Assembly: GCF_025151385.1 (NCBI RefSeq)
Contig: NZ_CP102287.1
Span: 434,001 to 498,000, forward strand
From: Hoylesella buccalis ATCC 35310
GTDB taxonomy: Bacteria; Bacteroidota; Bacteroidia; Bacteroidales; Bacteroidaceae
DNA: 64,000 nucleotides
Reading direction: 5' to 3'
The position numbers were made by a program, and so were the translations under genes. The notes under the pieces were generated by a model. The model was not told the origin of the DNA and did not search any database. It was given only the letters and a program-made list of their open reading frames with translations. Shown here in pieces: positions 1-8,498 of the stretch. Each line of letters begins with the position of its first letter. Positions within the stretch are counted from its first letter, which is position 1.

Positions 1-800
1 GGGGATTCAGTGTTAACACCTCTGTCAAAGCCGAGAGCAATGAGGTGGCAGGTGACTTGCACTTCATGCGCATGAGTGATCGTCAAGAGATTTTCAAGAT
101 AAGAACCACTGAGTTACAATTTGGCTTGCGCTATTGCCCTGGACAGACTTTCTTGAACACCAAACAGAAAAGAGTACCCATCAACTTGGATAGTCCTGAG
201 TTCAAAGTAAGCCATACCATGGGATTGAAAAACTTCCTGGGTGGACAATATACGATGAATTTTACGGAAGTTGGGGTTTACAAGCGGCAATGGCTGGGCA
301 GTTGGGGTTATCTGAATGGATATGTAAACCTGGGCGCACAGTGGGACAAGGTGCCGTTCCCTTTGTTGATCATGCCACCAGTGAATCTTTCCTACTTTGA
401 ACACCCAGAGACATTCTCCATGATGCGCAACATGGAATTTCTGACAGACCGCTATGCGTTCTGGTCTTTGTCATGGGACATGAATGGTAAGCTGCTGAAT
501 CGTATTCCTCTCATCAAGCGATTGAAGTGGCGTGAATATATAGCTTTTAAAGGCATGTTTGGCACTCTGACAGACAAAAATAATCCCTTTTTGCAGCGCA
601 ATCAGGCCGATGACATGCTGTTTGCCTTCCCGGAAGGAGCATACGTTATGGACAAGAAAGTGCCCTATATGGAGATTGTGGCAGGTGTTCACAACATTTT
701 CAAATTCTTTGGGGTAGACTACATCCATCGTATCAATTACAACGGACATCCCAATACTAAAAAGAACGGAGTGAGGTTCAGCGTCATGATGACCTTCTAA
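1..800 (+). CDS. DUF5686 family outer-membrane protein, C-terminal part
   Basis: The reading frame is open from base 3 at the window edge to the TAA at 798-800, so this is the C-terminal 265 residues or so of a longer protein whose start lies outside. The fragment is rich in alternating aromatic and polar residues (for example GVYKRQWLGSWGYLNGYVNLG) and ends in Phe (SVMMTF), as outer-membrane beta-barrels do. It resembles the barrel part of Bacteroidota DUF5686 proteins, which usually carry an N-terminal carboxypeptidase-regulatory-like domain. The molecular function is not established. Family assignment is by overall resemblance only. Confidence 0.75.
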   Translation, partial: GFSVNTSVKAESNEVAGDLHFMRMSDRQEIFKIRTTELQFGLRYCPGQTFLNTKQKRVPINLDSPEFKVSHTMGLKNFLGGQYTMNFTEVGVYKRQWLGSWGYLNGYVNLGAQWDKVPFPLLIMPPVNLSYFEHPETFSMMRNMEFLTDRYAFWSLSWDMNGKLLNRIPLIKRLKWREYIAFKGMFGTLTDKNNPFLQRNQADDMLFAFPEGAYVMDKKVPYMEIVAGVHNIFKFFGVDYIHRINYNGHPNTKKNGVRFSVMMTF

Positions 801-906
801 GTGGATGCAATGCCACGCTATTGCATTGGAATGAGTGCCCGCAGATGAGGCACTCATTGGTTGATAGCCATGAGATAAATAGTCAGACTTGATAAAATGT
901 TACAAC

Positions 907-1392
907 ATGAGAAAAATTAAGAATCCCTGGATAGGAGTGGAGAAGTACAACTGCTATGGTTGTTGCCCAGACAATGAGATGGGGTTGAAGATGGAGTTTT
1001 ATGAGGATGGCGACGACATCATCTCCTTTTGGAATCCACAAACACATGGACAAGGGTGGGTAGGAACCATCCATGGGGGCATTCTTAGCACGCTCATCGA
1101 CGAGATAGCGGGGTGGGTGGTCATCCGAAAACTACAAACCACTGGCATGACCAGCAAGTTGGAAGTGCGCTATAAACAGCCGGTTGCCACGACAGAACCT
1201 CAATTAACCATACGTGCCCACATACGAGAGCGTCGGCGCAACCTGGTATTCATTGATGCAACCATCGAGAATGGGCAGGGTGAACTATGTGTTGTAGGGT
1301 CGGCCGTTTATTCTGTATTCGATGAAAAACGAGCCAAAGAAATGGGCTTCCGTGGTTGTGAATTGGAAGACGAACAACTGCTCTCCATGTAA
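907..1392 (+). CDS. PaaI-type hotdog-fold thioesterase
   Basis: This 161-residue protein is a probable acyl-CoA thioesterase of the PaaI/YigI hotdog superfamily. Visible hallmarks are an N-terminal Cys/Asp-Asn-rich segment (NCYGCCPDNEMGL, residues 15-27), the HGG motif at 56-58 and the helix STLIDEIAGW that carries the family's acidic residues (Asp65, Glu66). The substrate cannot be read from the sequence. I chose the ATG at 907 (MRKIKNPW) over an in-frame TTG at 889, because the upstream codons add an uncharacteristic leader. It sits alone between the DUF5686 gene and gyrA, with more than 400 bases before gyrA, and is probably its own transcription unit. Confidence 0.8.
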   Translation: MRKIKNPWIGVEKYNCYGCCPDNEMGLKMEFYEDGDDIISFWNPQTHGQGWVGTIHGGILSTLIDEIAGWVVIRKLQTTGMTSKLEVRYKQPVATTEPQLTIRAHIRERRRNLVFIDATIENGQGELCVVGSAVYSVFDEKRAKEMGFRGCELEDEQLLSM

Positions 1393-1799
1393 CTTGTAAG
1401 TCATAACCAGGATAGTTAATCCTTACGAATCTAAAAAGAAGTATTATATATAGAAATCTTTGATTGTCCGCTTTTACCATCTTCTTCAACCGACCTCGAG
1501 GCGTGTTGATGTCACAAAGAAAAACCGGAACTGAAAAACACTCAACATCGTTACAGGCAGGGAATTCACAGTCGGTTACTCTTCGTTAGGTGTGAAGGCA
1601 ATTGCTATCACTCTAGTTTCACCAATATGCTCAATATTGCTAAATTTTGCGTTTTTTATCGTTTAAAGCCTTTCTAATTCGGAAAAAAGTTGTACTTTAG
1701 CATGTTGAAATAAATAGGCAAAACGTCACAGAGCGAAATTAAATGCGCTTATAGACGATTTTAGACGGAATTTAACATTATATTTATACTAACGATTGA
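1393..1799. other. intergenic region before gyrA
   Basis: There is no coding capacity I would support in these 407 bases. TACTTTAG at 1693-1700 is a near match to the Bacteroidota -7 element TAnnTTTG and is the best candidate for the gyrA promoter, which would give an untranslated leader of about 90 bases. No tRNA or clear terminator was seen. Confidence 0.4.
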
Positions 1800-4409
1800 A
1801 TGGACGAAAATCAGACAATTGATCATGACAGGATCATGAAGATTAACATTGAGGAAGAAATGAAGTCGTCATACATCGATTATTCGATGTCTGTGATTGT
1901 GGCTCGTGCCCTTCCTGATGTACGTGATGGATTCAAACCTGTGCACCGTCGTATCTTATACGGTATGCTGGGTATTAGCAATACAAGTGACAAGCCATAT
2001 AAGAAATGTGCTCGTGTAGTAGGTGAGGTGCTTGGTAAGTACCATCCTCATGGTGACAGTTCTGTGTATGGTGCCTTGGTACGTTTGGCACAAGATTGGA
2101 ACATGCGCTACACGCTTGTAGACGGGCAAGGTAACTTTGGTAGTGTTGACGGTGACTCTGCTGCTGCCATGCGTTATACCGAATGTAGATTGTCAAAGAT
2201 GGGTGAGCATGTCATGGACGACCTGGATAAGGATACCGTGGACATGGCCAGCAACTTTGACGACACTTTACAGGAGCCAACGGTTATGCCGACCAGGATA
2301 CCAAACCTGCTTGTAAACGGTGGAAATGGTATTGCGGTGGGTATGGCGACAAACATGCCAACTCATAATCTTCGTGAAGTGATAGAAGGTTGTTGCGCAT
2401 ATATTGACAACCCTGACATCAAGCTGGACGAACTGATGAAGCACATCCAGGCTCCTGATTTCCCGACTGGGGCTTATATCTATGGCCTGCAGGGCGTGAA
2501 AGATGCCTACGAAACTGGTCGTGGTCGTATCATCATCAGAGCAAAAGCCGAGATTGAAAGTGATGAGAGCCACGATAAGATTGTTGTCACAGAAATTCCA
2601 TACGGCGTTAACAAACAGCAGCTCATTGAATACATAGCAGCTCTTGTGAAAGAAGGTAAGCTGGACGGTATCTCAAACGTTAACGATGAATCGGGTCGGC
2701 AGGGAATGCGTATTGTTATTGACATCAAGCGGGATGCCAATGCCAATGTCATTTTAAACAAATTGTTTAAGATGACGGCTTTGCAAAGTTCGTTCTCAGT
2801 CAATAACATCGCCCTGGTGAAAGGTCGTCCACGCCTGTTGAGCTTGAAAGAATGTGTGAAGTACTTTGTTGAGCATCGCCATGATGTAACCATCCGCAGG
2901 ACCAAGTTTGAGTTGAAGAAAGCACAAGAACGCGCCCATATCTTGGAAGGCTTGATTATTGCATGCGACAACATTGACGAAGTGGTTCACATCATCCGTG
3001 GAAGTAAGACGCCTTCGGAAGCTCAAACTAATTTGGAAAAGCGGTTTGACCTGGATAATCTGCAGAGTAAGGCCATTGTTGACATGCGTCTGTCTCAGTT
3101 GACAGGACTTCGCATGGATCAGTTGCATGCTGAATATGATGAGTTGGAAAAACTCATCGCTTATCTGGAAAACATTCTTTCTGATCCCGAACTTTGTAAG
3201 AAGGTGATGAAGGATGAGCTGAACGAGGTAAAGGAGAAATACGGTGATGACCGCCGCACAAAGATTATTCCTGATGAACATGAGTTCAATGCCGAGGATT
3301 TCTATCCAAATGATCCTGTTGTTATTACCGTGAGTCATCTTGGGTATATCAAGCGAACGCCATTGTCTGACTTCCGTGAACAAGCACGGGGTGGTGTTGG
3401 ATCTAAGGGTGCCACACATCGTGATCAAGACTTTACGGAGTTTATCTATCCCGCTACCATGCACCAAACCATGTTGTTCTTCACCAAGAAGGGACGATGC
3501 TATTGGCTCAAGTGCTATAACATACCAGAGGGAGCCAAGGATTCTAAGGGTCGTGCCATCCAGAATTTGCTCAACATCGACAGTGACGATGCCATCAATG
3601 CAATTTTACGTTTGCGTGGCTTGAATGATGAAGAGTTCATCAATTCTCACTATGTCGTCTTTGCAACCAAGAACGGTACCGTGAAGAAAACAAGCCTTGA
3701 GGCTTATTCTCGTCCACGAACCAATGGTGTTATCGCCATCAACATTGCAGAAGGCGACGAAGTGGTTGATGTGAGATTGACCAATGGTGAAAACGAACTC
3801 ATCATGGCTAACCGCAATGGTAGGGCAGTGCGTTTCGATGAAAACACCGTTCGTACCATGGGACGCACCGCAACAGGTGTGCGCGGTATGCGACTGGATG
3901 ATGGTGACGACGCTGTAGTTGGCATGATTGTTGTGAATGATCCTGTAAACGAGACGGTCATGGTTGTCAGTGAAAACGGTTATGGCAAGCGCTCTTTGGT
4001 AGAGGATTACAGAAAGACCAATCGTGGCGGTAAAGGTGTCAAGACACTGAGTATTACTGATAAGACAGGACGTCTGGTTGCGATTAAGAACGTAACCGAT
4101 GACAACGATCTGATGATTATCAATAAGAGTGGTATCACCATTAGATTGGCTGTTGCAGAATGTCGTGTGATGGGACGTGCTACACAAGGTGTACGATTGA
4201 TTAATCTGTCAAAGAAGAATGATGTCATCGCCAGTGTTTGCAAGACCATGAGCTCAGAACTGGAAGCATCCTTGGAAGAGGATAATAAAGAGGAATTGGA
4301 TCAGCCCGATAGAGAGGGAGAGGATACCATGAACTCTGGGTCAGACAAGACAACTGCTGAAGAGGCTCCATTGGTAGATTTTGATGATGAGTTGGAGCCT
4401 AACGAATAA
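1800..4409 (+). CDS. gyrA: DNA gyrase subunit A
   Basis: This is the 869-residue breakage-reunion subunit of DNA gyrase, which works with GyrB to introduce negative supercoils. The N-terminal topoisomerase IV/gyrase A domain carries the catalytic Tyr126 in AAAMRYTE. The quinolone-resistance region HPHGDSSVYGALVR spans residues 82-95. The C-terminal beta-pinwheel holds the GyrA-box (QARGGVG, from residue 528), which marks it as gyrase and not topoisomerase IV. A strongly acidic tail of about 40 residues follows the pinwheel. The residue equivalent to E. coli Ser83 is Ser87; the one equivalent to Asp87 is Gly91. The downstream TPR gene starts 27 bases after the stop and is probably co-transcribed. 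Confidence 0.97.
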   Translation: MDENQTIDHDRIMKINIEEEMKSSYIDYSMSVIVARALPDVRDGFKPVHRRILYGMLGISNTSDKPYKKCARVVGEVLGKYHPHGDSSVYGALVRLAQDWNMRYTLVDGQGNFGSVDGDSAAAMRYTECRLSKMGEHVMDDLDKDTVDMASNFDDTLQEPTVMPTRIPNLLVNGGNGIAVGMATNMPTHNLREVIEGCCAYIDNPDIKLDELMKHIQAPDFPTGAYIYGLQGVKDAYETGRGRIIIRAKAEIESDESHDKIVVTEIPYGVNKQQLIEYIAALVKEGKLDGISNVNDESGRQGMRIVIDIKRDANANVILNKLFKMTALQSSFSVNNIALVKGRPRLLSLKECVKYFVEHRHDVTIRRTKFELKKAQERAHILEGLIIACDNIDEVVHIIRGSKTPSEAQTNLEKRFDLDNLQSKAIVDMRLSQLTGLRMDQLHAEYDELEKLIAYLENILSDPELCKKVMKDELNEVKEKYGDDRRTKIIPDEHEFNAEDFYPNDPVVITVSHLGYIKRTPLSDFREQARGGVGSKGATHRDQDFTEFIYPATMHQTMLFFTKKGRCYWLKCYNIPEGAKDSKGRAIQNLLNIDSDDAINAILRLRGLNDEEFINSHYVVFATKNGTVKKTSLEAYSRPRTNGVIAINIAEGDEVVDVRLTNGENELIMANRNGRAVRFDENTVRTMGRTATGVRGMRLDDGDDAVVGMIVVNDPVNETVMVVSENGYGKRSLVEDYRKTNRGGKGVKTLSITDKTGRLVAIKNVTDDNDLMIINKSGITIRLAVAECRVMGRATQGVRLINLSKKNDVIASVCKTMSSELEASLEEDNKEELDQPDREGEDTMNSGSDKTTAEEAPLVDFDDELEPNE

Positions 4410-4436
4410 AAATAAACCTTTAAAAATAACGAAATT

Positions 4437-5663
4437 ATGAAAAAATTAATGTTGATGGCTTTGATGGCACTGGGTGCCTCAACGTCTTTTGCCGGTGACA
4501 GTGACGCGTTAAAGGCTATCATGTCTGCAAAAACATTTGTTGAAGCAGAGAATTTGGTCAAGTCAAATTTGTCACAATTAGCAAACAATGAAGAAAAAGC
4601 AAAAGCTTATAATAAGCTAGTCGACCTTGCCATGCAAAAAGTGAACAAGGAGCAGGCTATCATTGAGAAGAATATGCTTAGTCAACAGCTCAAGCAGGGT
4701 GAACAGCAACAGTATGATACGCTGGGATATTATGATGCACTTTACCACGCAATAAATGCTGGTATTGAAGCAGACAAATACGATATGATGCCTAATGCGA
4801 AAGGAAAGGTAAAACCTAAGTTTCACAAGGACAATCAAAATCGTTTGTACAACTTACGCCCACAGTTGATTAATGCAGGACAGGACGCGGGTACAAAGAA
4901 CGATCAGCAAGGAGCTTTGAAGAACTTTGGTTTGTATGTATCTTCGTCTCAAGCCAATTTGTTTAAGGATGTTGCTAACAAACCTGCTTATGATCAATAT
5001 CTTGGAGAGGTGGCACGCGTAGCAGCTGTATATGCCTTCCAAGATAAGAAGGTTGATTTGGCAAACCAATATGCAGATGTAGCCTTGCAGGATACAGCAA
5101 AAGATGTGCATAAGGAGGCATTGAACTTGAAGTCGTATCTCATTACACAAGGGCTCACATCAAAATCAGACTCGTTGAAAGCTATTGAAAGCTTGAAAGA
5201 ACTGTATGTAAAAGAGAAGGGTAATGAGCAAGTGTTCAGCGCATTAAGTGCCATGTATAACAGCATGGACAACAAAGAAGAGTTGAACAAATTGGTTGCT
5301 TCTAAGCTGCAAGAAGATCCTAATAATTTCAGTGCTTTGGCAATGAAAGCTCAAATTGCAATGAATGCTGGTCAGTGGGATGAAGCTATCGAGGGCTATA
5401 AGAAAGCTGTAGCAGTAAACGATAAGGATGCACTTGTATATACCTATCTTGGGTTCTGTATTAATTCAAAGGCGCAGGCTTTGAATAATGCTGCTGAGCA
5501 AAAGAAACTTTATACAGAATCAGTTGGCTATCTGGAAAAAGCTCGTGACCTTGATCCCGATAAGAGTCGTGCAAACTGGAGCTATCCTCTTTATCAATGC
5601 TATTACTCGCTCTATGGTGCTGAAGACAGTAGAACGAAGGAAATGGAGAATTTGAATAAATAA
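4437..5663 (+). CDS. secreted tetratricopeptide-repeat protein
   Basis: This 408-residue protein has a signal peptide (MKKLMLMALMALGASTSFA, likely cut after residue 19) followed by helical TPR-like repeats. The clearest is near residues 300-330, where ALAMKAQIAMNAGQWDEAIEGYKKAV fits the TPR consensus. It is expected in the periplasm or at the inner face of the outer membrane as a protein-binding scaffold, and no enzymatic motif is visible. It follows gyrA closely and ends at a strong intrinsic terminator. The next gene downstream, interrupted by an insertion sequence, is a diverged paralogue: both share the pattern around WS-PLY near the C-terminus. The exact partner is unknown. Confidence 0.8.
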   Translation: MKKLMLMALMALGASTSFAGDSDALKAIMSAKTFVEAENLVKSNLSQLANNEEKAKAYNKLVDLAMQKVNKEQAIIEKNMLSQQLKQGEQQQYDTLGYYDALYHAINAGIEADKYDMMPNAKGKVKPKFHKDNQNRLYNLRPQLINAGQDAGTKNDQQGALKNFGLYVSSSQANLFKDVANKPAYDQYLGEVARVAAVYAFQDKKVDLANQYADVALQDTAKDVHKEALNLKSYLITQGLTSKSDSLKAIESLKELYVKEKGNEQVFSALSAMYNSMDNKEELNKLVASKLQEDPNNFSALAMKAQIAMNAGQWDEAIEGYKKAVAVNDKDALVYTYLGFCINSKAQALNNAAEQKKLYTESVGYLEKARDLDPDKSRANWSYPLYQCYYSLYGAEDSRTKEMENLNK

Positions 5664-5682
5664 TAGTACTATTAATAATCTT

Positions 5683-5723
5683 AACGTGGAGGATGTATCG
5701 TGAGGTATATCCTCCACGTTTTT
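5683..5723 (+). terminator. intrinsic terminator after the gyrA-TPR unit
   Basis: AACGTGGAGGAT (5683-5694) pairs with ATCCTCCACGTT (5709-5720), a perfect 12-bp stem with a 14-base loop, followed by a short T-run. It lies 20 bases after the TPR stop codon. Confidence 0.9.
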
Positions 5724-5806
5724 ATATGATTGCAAAACTTTATTTATCCCTTTGCAAATAATGTTAAGTTTATTGTAATAAATGTAGAGGATATTAACTT
5801 TTTCCG

Positions 5807-5814
5807 TATATTTG
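5807..5814 (+). promoter_or_regulatory. -7 promoter element of the interrupted TPR gene
   Basis: TATATTTG fits the Bacteroidota -7 consensus TAnnTTTG exactly. It lies 107 bases before the original ATG at 5921 and just after the terminator of the preceding gene, so it most likely drove the now interrupted second TPR gene. No convincing -33 TTG at the usual distance was found. Confidence 0.6.
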
Positions 5815-5938
5815 CAGAAGAAAGAGTTCAATATTCAGAAATTATTCATCACCTTTGTTGAATACATCATCTCACTAGAGATACTTAAAAGCACTGATTA
5901 ATTTATAATAGTTGATTAACATGAAAAGATTGATACAT

Positions 5939-5947
5939 ATTTTCCTT
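5939..5947. repeat. 9-bp target-site duplication, left copy
   Basis: ATTTTCCTT at 5939-5947 is repeated exactly at 7306-7314, immediately outside the two inverted repeats of the IS4-family element. Confidence 0.95.
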
Positions 5948-7305
5948 CACTACTGTCCACGAAAACCCTTTAACATTTCAAAAAGTAACAAATTGATAGT
6001 TACCCATCAAAATTGAGGCAGAGCTGCAGGTTTTTTCCTTCAGTAAATTCTTCCTCTTTCTGTTCAATGAGCAAGTCACACAATGGCATTTTTGTCAACA
6101 ATGCCGTGCTTAAAATTCTTAGAACATCATAGGTTTGAAGCTTTAGCCCCATACATTCTTGTACGATAACGACAAGACAATATGCAATGATAGCTGCATA
6201 GATTTGTATTTTTACAGCATTCTCCGAGGTTCCATAAAACTCTTTGATGCGCAGATGTTGCTTCAGCCATTTGAAGAACAGTTCTACTCTCCATCTGTAT
6301 TTGTAAAGCATAGCAACCTGTTCCGCTGTAATTTCAAAATTGTTCGTGTAAAATACAAATGTCCTATTACCATCATAGTCATAGAATACCACTCGTCGAA
6401 GTTTATTTGGATATTGCTTCTTAGTCTTGTATCCCTTGAAACGTATAATTTGGTCAGCCATAATTCCAGATGAAGGGTTGTTGTATTCTTTATCCTCTAT
6501 GACCTCAAACGGCATTTTATGCTTCTCTCTCACGACAAAGTAAGCTTCTGCTCCTTCTATTATATAAAGTTTCCTAGTTGCCATATACGCTCTGTCAAAT
6601 ATATAGAAACTCTCTTTCTCATAGGGAATTAGCTCCATCACTTGAGAATCGTGAACTGAAGCGTCTGTAATGACAGAAAATGTCGGAATGTCTGTCTTCA
6701 CGTCATACAGTTCATGCAATTTCACTCCTCCTTTCCCATGATGCAGTTTAGTCCACCAGTATACAGAAAGGCACAATGATATTGTTGAGGAGTCAAACGC
6801 ATAGACATTGTTCGATATGAAGAAGTCCTTGACGACTCCTCGTTTCTCTCTTGCTATGGAAACCATCTTGTCTGCAAACTCTTGGAATATCTTGACTTCG
6901 CGTATTTCATTGGCCTTGCTCAAATTGCTTCTACTGACATTCTTTCCAAAACCAAGATGGTGGAACGCTGACTTGAACGGAGTGATGGTTACAATAAGGT
7001 CTCGTAATCCCTCACGATTAGACAACTGACCAAATAGAAGAACCATCAGATGATTCCAACAAGTGAAACTCTTCACATATTTATTACCTTCATACTTTTT
7101 TATCAACCATTTGAAATGGTCTGTCGGCAGAAAGTCGCACAGCTGTGAAAATACGTATCGACCTTTGTTCATAAGTATCTGCTTTCAAATTGTAATTTGT
7201 GGCAAAGATACTCTTTTCAAAAGTAGGGAGTCTATTTTATCTCCTACAAGCTTGTATTTATAGGCGTTTCAAGAGATTATTAAAAGATTTTCGTGGACAG
7301 TAGTG
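5948..7305. mobile_element. IS4-family insertion sequence, 1358 bp
   Basis: The ends are perfect 18-bp inverted repeats: CACTACTGTCCACGAAAA at 5948-5965 and its complement at 7288-7305. A 9-bp direct duplication (ATTTTCCTT) flanks them. One intact transposase gene fills the element on the minus strand, opposite to the gene it interrupts. Ends, duplication and transposase are all intact, so the insertion looks recent and the element may still be active. Confidence 0.95.
6000..7172 (-). CDS. IS4-family transposase
   Basis: This 390-residue DDE transposase has an N-terminal DUF4372-like domain (MNKGRYVFSQLCDFLP...) and a DDE_Tnp_1 catalytic core. The catalytic triad is readable as Asp127 (YAFDSST), Asp193 (IFDRAYM) and Glu297. 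The IS4-family signature Y-x2-R-x3-E-x6-K is present exactly as Tyr290, Arg293, Glu297 and Lys304. The length is normal for the group and no frameshift is seen. It is transcribed toward the left end of the element, against the interrupted TPR gene. Confidence 0.95.
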   Translation of the reverse strand: MNKGRYVFSQLCDFLPTDHFKWLIKKYEGNKYVKSFTCWNHLMVLLFGQLSNREGLRDLIVTITPFKSAFHHLGFGKNVSRSNLSKANEIREVKIFQEFADKMVSIAREKRGVVKDFFISNNVYAFDSSTISLCLSVYWWTKLHHGKGGVKLHELYDVKTDIPTFSVITDASVHDSQVMELIPYEKESFYIFDRAYMATRKLYIIEGAEAYFVVREKHKMPFEVIEDKEYNNPSSGIMADQIIRFKGYKTKKQYPNKLRRVVFYDYDGNRTFVFYTNNFEITAEQVAMLYKYRWRVELFFKWLKQHLRIKEFYGTSENAVKIQIYAAIIAYCLVVIVQECMGLKLQTYDVLRILSTALLTKMPLCDLLIEQKEEEFTEGKNLQLCLNFDG

Positions 7306-8496
7306 ATTTTCCTTCTACTTATCATCGTTGTTTGTTCAGTACAAGCACAGAGAAAAGAAATATCCCAGGCTAAACAATGGATTAAACATGGTAATAATCT
7401 GGATAAAGCAGAGAGTTCCATGAGTAATTTGTTGAAAGACTCCACGAATAGAAATAATAAGAAAATATGGATAACACTGTTCGAGGCTGTTAAAAAGCAG
7501 TATGAACAGGGAAATGAAAAGCTGTATTTAAAGCAAAAGTACGATACAGCTAAGTTATTTTCATTGGGAAAGAAAATGTTTGATGTTTTGCAAGCGTTCG
7601 ACTCTGTTGATGCGACACCCAACAAAAAAGGAGTCATTAAAATAGAATACAGAGACGAACATGCCCAGTTCTTAAACCAAATCAGACCCAACCTTTTCAA
7701 TGGCGGAGCCTATTTCATGCTGAAGCATAAGTATCAAGAAGCTTATGATATGTATGACGCATACATCAATTGCGCGTATCAACCTTTGTTCAAAAAGTAT
7801 GACTATATGAGACGTGACAAGTTGATACCCGAGGCTTCCTATTGGGCGGCCTACAATGCTTACAAACTCAAGAACCACCAAGCAACCTTGAAGCACACTC
7901 CTTTAGCATTGAAGGATACAACTCACTACGTTTACATGCTACAATATTTGGCGCAAACGTATAAGGAAATGAATGATACTACCTTGTACTTAAAGACATT
8001 GGAAGAAGGATTCTCATCACATCCAGACTTTCCGTTCTTCTTTCCACGGCTGGTAGACTATTTTGTGCAGAATCATAGCTTCGATCAAGCACTACACGTC
8101 ATTAACCAAGCACTATCGGTCGACAGCACCAATCAGATTTATCGCTTTGCCAAGAGTACCGTTTTGCTGAATACGGGACAATATGACGAATGTATAGAAA
8201 TATGTGATGGATTGATTGCAGAGAACGATAGCATGATGGAACCTTATTTGAATGCGGGGCTGGCTTATTTTAATCAGGCCGTCATTTTAGACAAAGAAAC
8301 ACAGGTGTCTAAGCAGCATAGACAAATGATATTAAATGATTATCGCAAGGCTTTGCCCTATCTCGAACGCTACAGACAACTGGCTCCTGACATGAAAGAG
8401 CGCTGGAGCCTTCCGCTCTATACTATTTACCTAAATCTGAATATGGGTAAAGAGTTTGATGAGATTGATAAAATTATAAACGCAAAGAAGGGGTGA
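7303..8496 (+). CDS. residual open frame of the interrupted TPR gene
   Basis: The frame downstream of the insertion stays open for 397 codons if it starts at GTG 7303, which lies in the last three bases of the right inverted repeat. This would give MIFLLLIIVVCSVQAQ, a hydrophobic stretch without the Lys-Arg n-region of the original signal peptide. Export of such a product would probably be poor. The body contains TPR-like helices, for example DSTNQIYRFAKSTVLLNTGQYDECIEICDGLI. It is homologous to the protein encoded at 4437-5663. The helicase gene begins two bases after its stop, so transcription through here may matter for that gene. Whether it is translated is unknown. Confidence 0.6.
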   Translation: MIFLLLIIVVCSVQAQRKEISQAKQWIKHGNNLDKAESSMSNLLKDSTNRNNKKIWITLFEAVKKQYEQGNEKLYLKQKYDTAKLFSLGKKMFDVLQAFDSVDATPNKKGVIKIEYRDEHAQFLNQIRPNLFNGGAYFMLKHKYQEAYDMYDAYINCAYQPLFKKYDYMRRDKLIPEASYWAAYNAYKLKNHQATLKHTPLALKDTTHYVYMLQYLAQTYKEMNDTTLYLKTLEEGFSSHPDFPFFFPRLVDYFVQNHSFDQALHVINQALSVDSTNQIYRFAKSTVLLNTGQYDECIEICDGLIAENDSMMEPYLNAGLAYFNQAVILDKETQVSKQHRQMILNDYRKALPYLERYRQLAPDMKERWSLPLYTIYLNLNMGKEFDEIDKIINAKKG

Positions 8497-8498
8497 CC

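Larger units (their letters stand above)
5921..8496 (+). pseudogene. second TPR gene, interrupted in its signal peptide by the IS4-family element
   Basis: The original start is ATG 5921 (MKRLIHIFL). After nine codons the frame meets the insertion at 5948. If the element (5948-7305) and one copy of the 9-bp duplication are removed, the reading frame joins perfectly to 7315 and gives a normal signal peptide, MKRLIHIFLLLIIVVCSVQA, then a TPR-like protein of about 402 residues. As it stands, the gene is separated from its own promoter and start codon. A shortened product might still be made from a GTG inside the right end of the element (listed separately). Confidence 0.9.
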
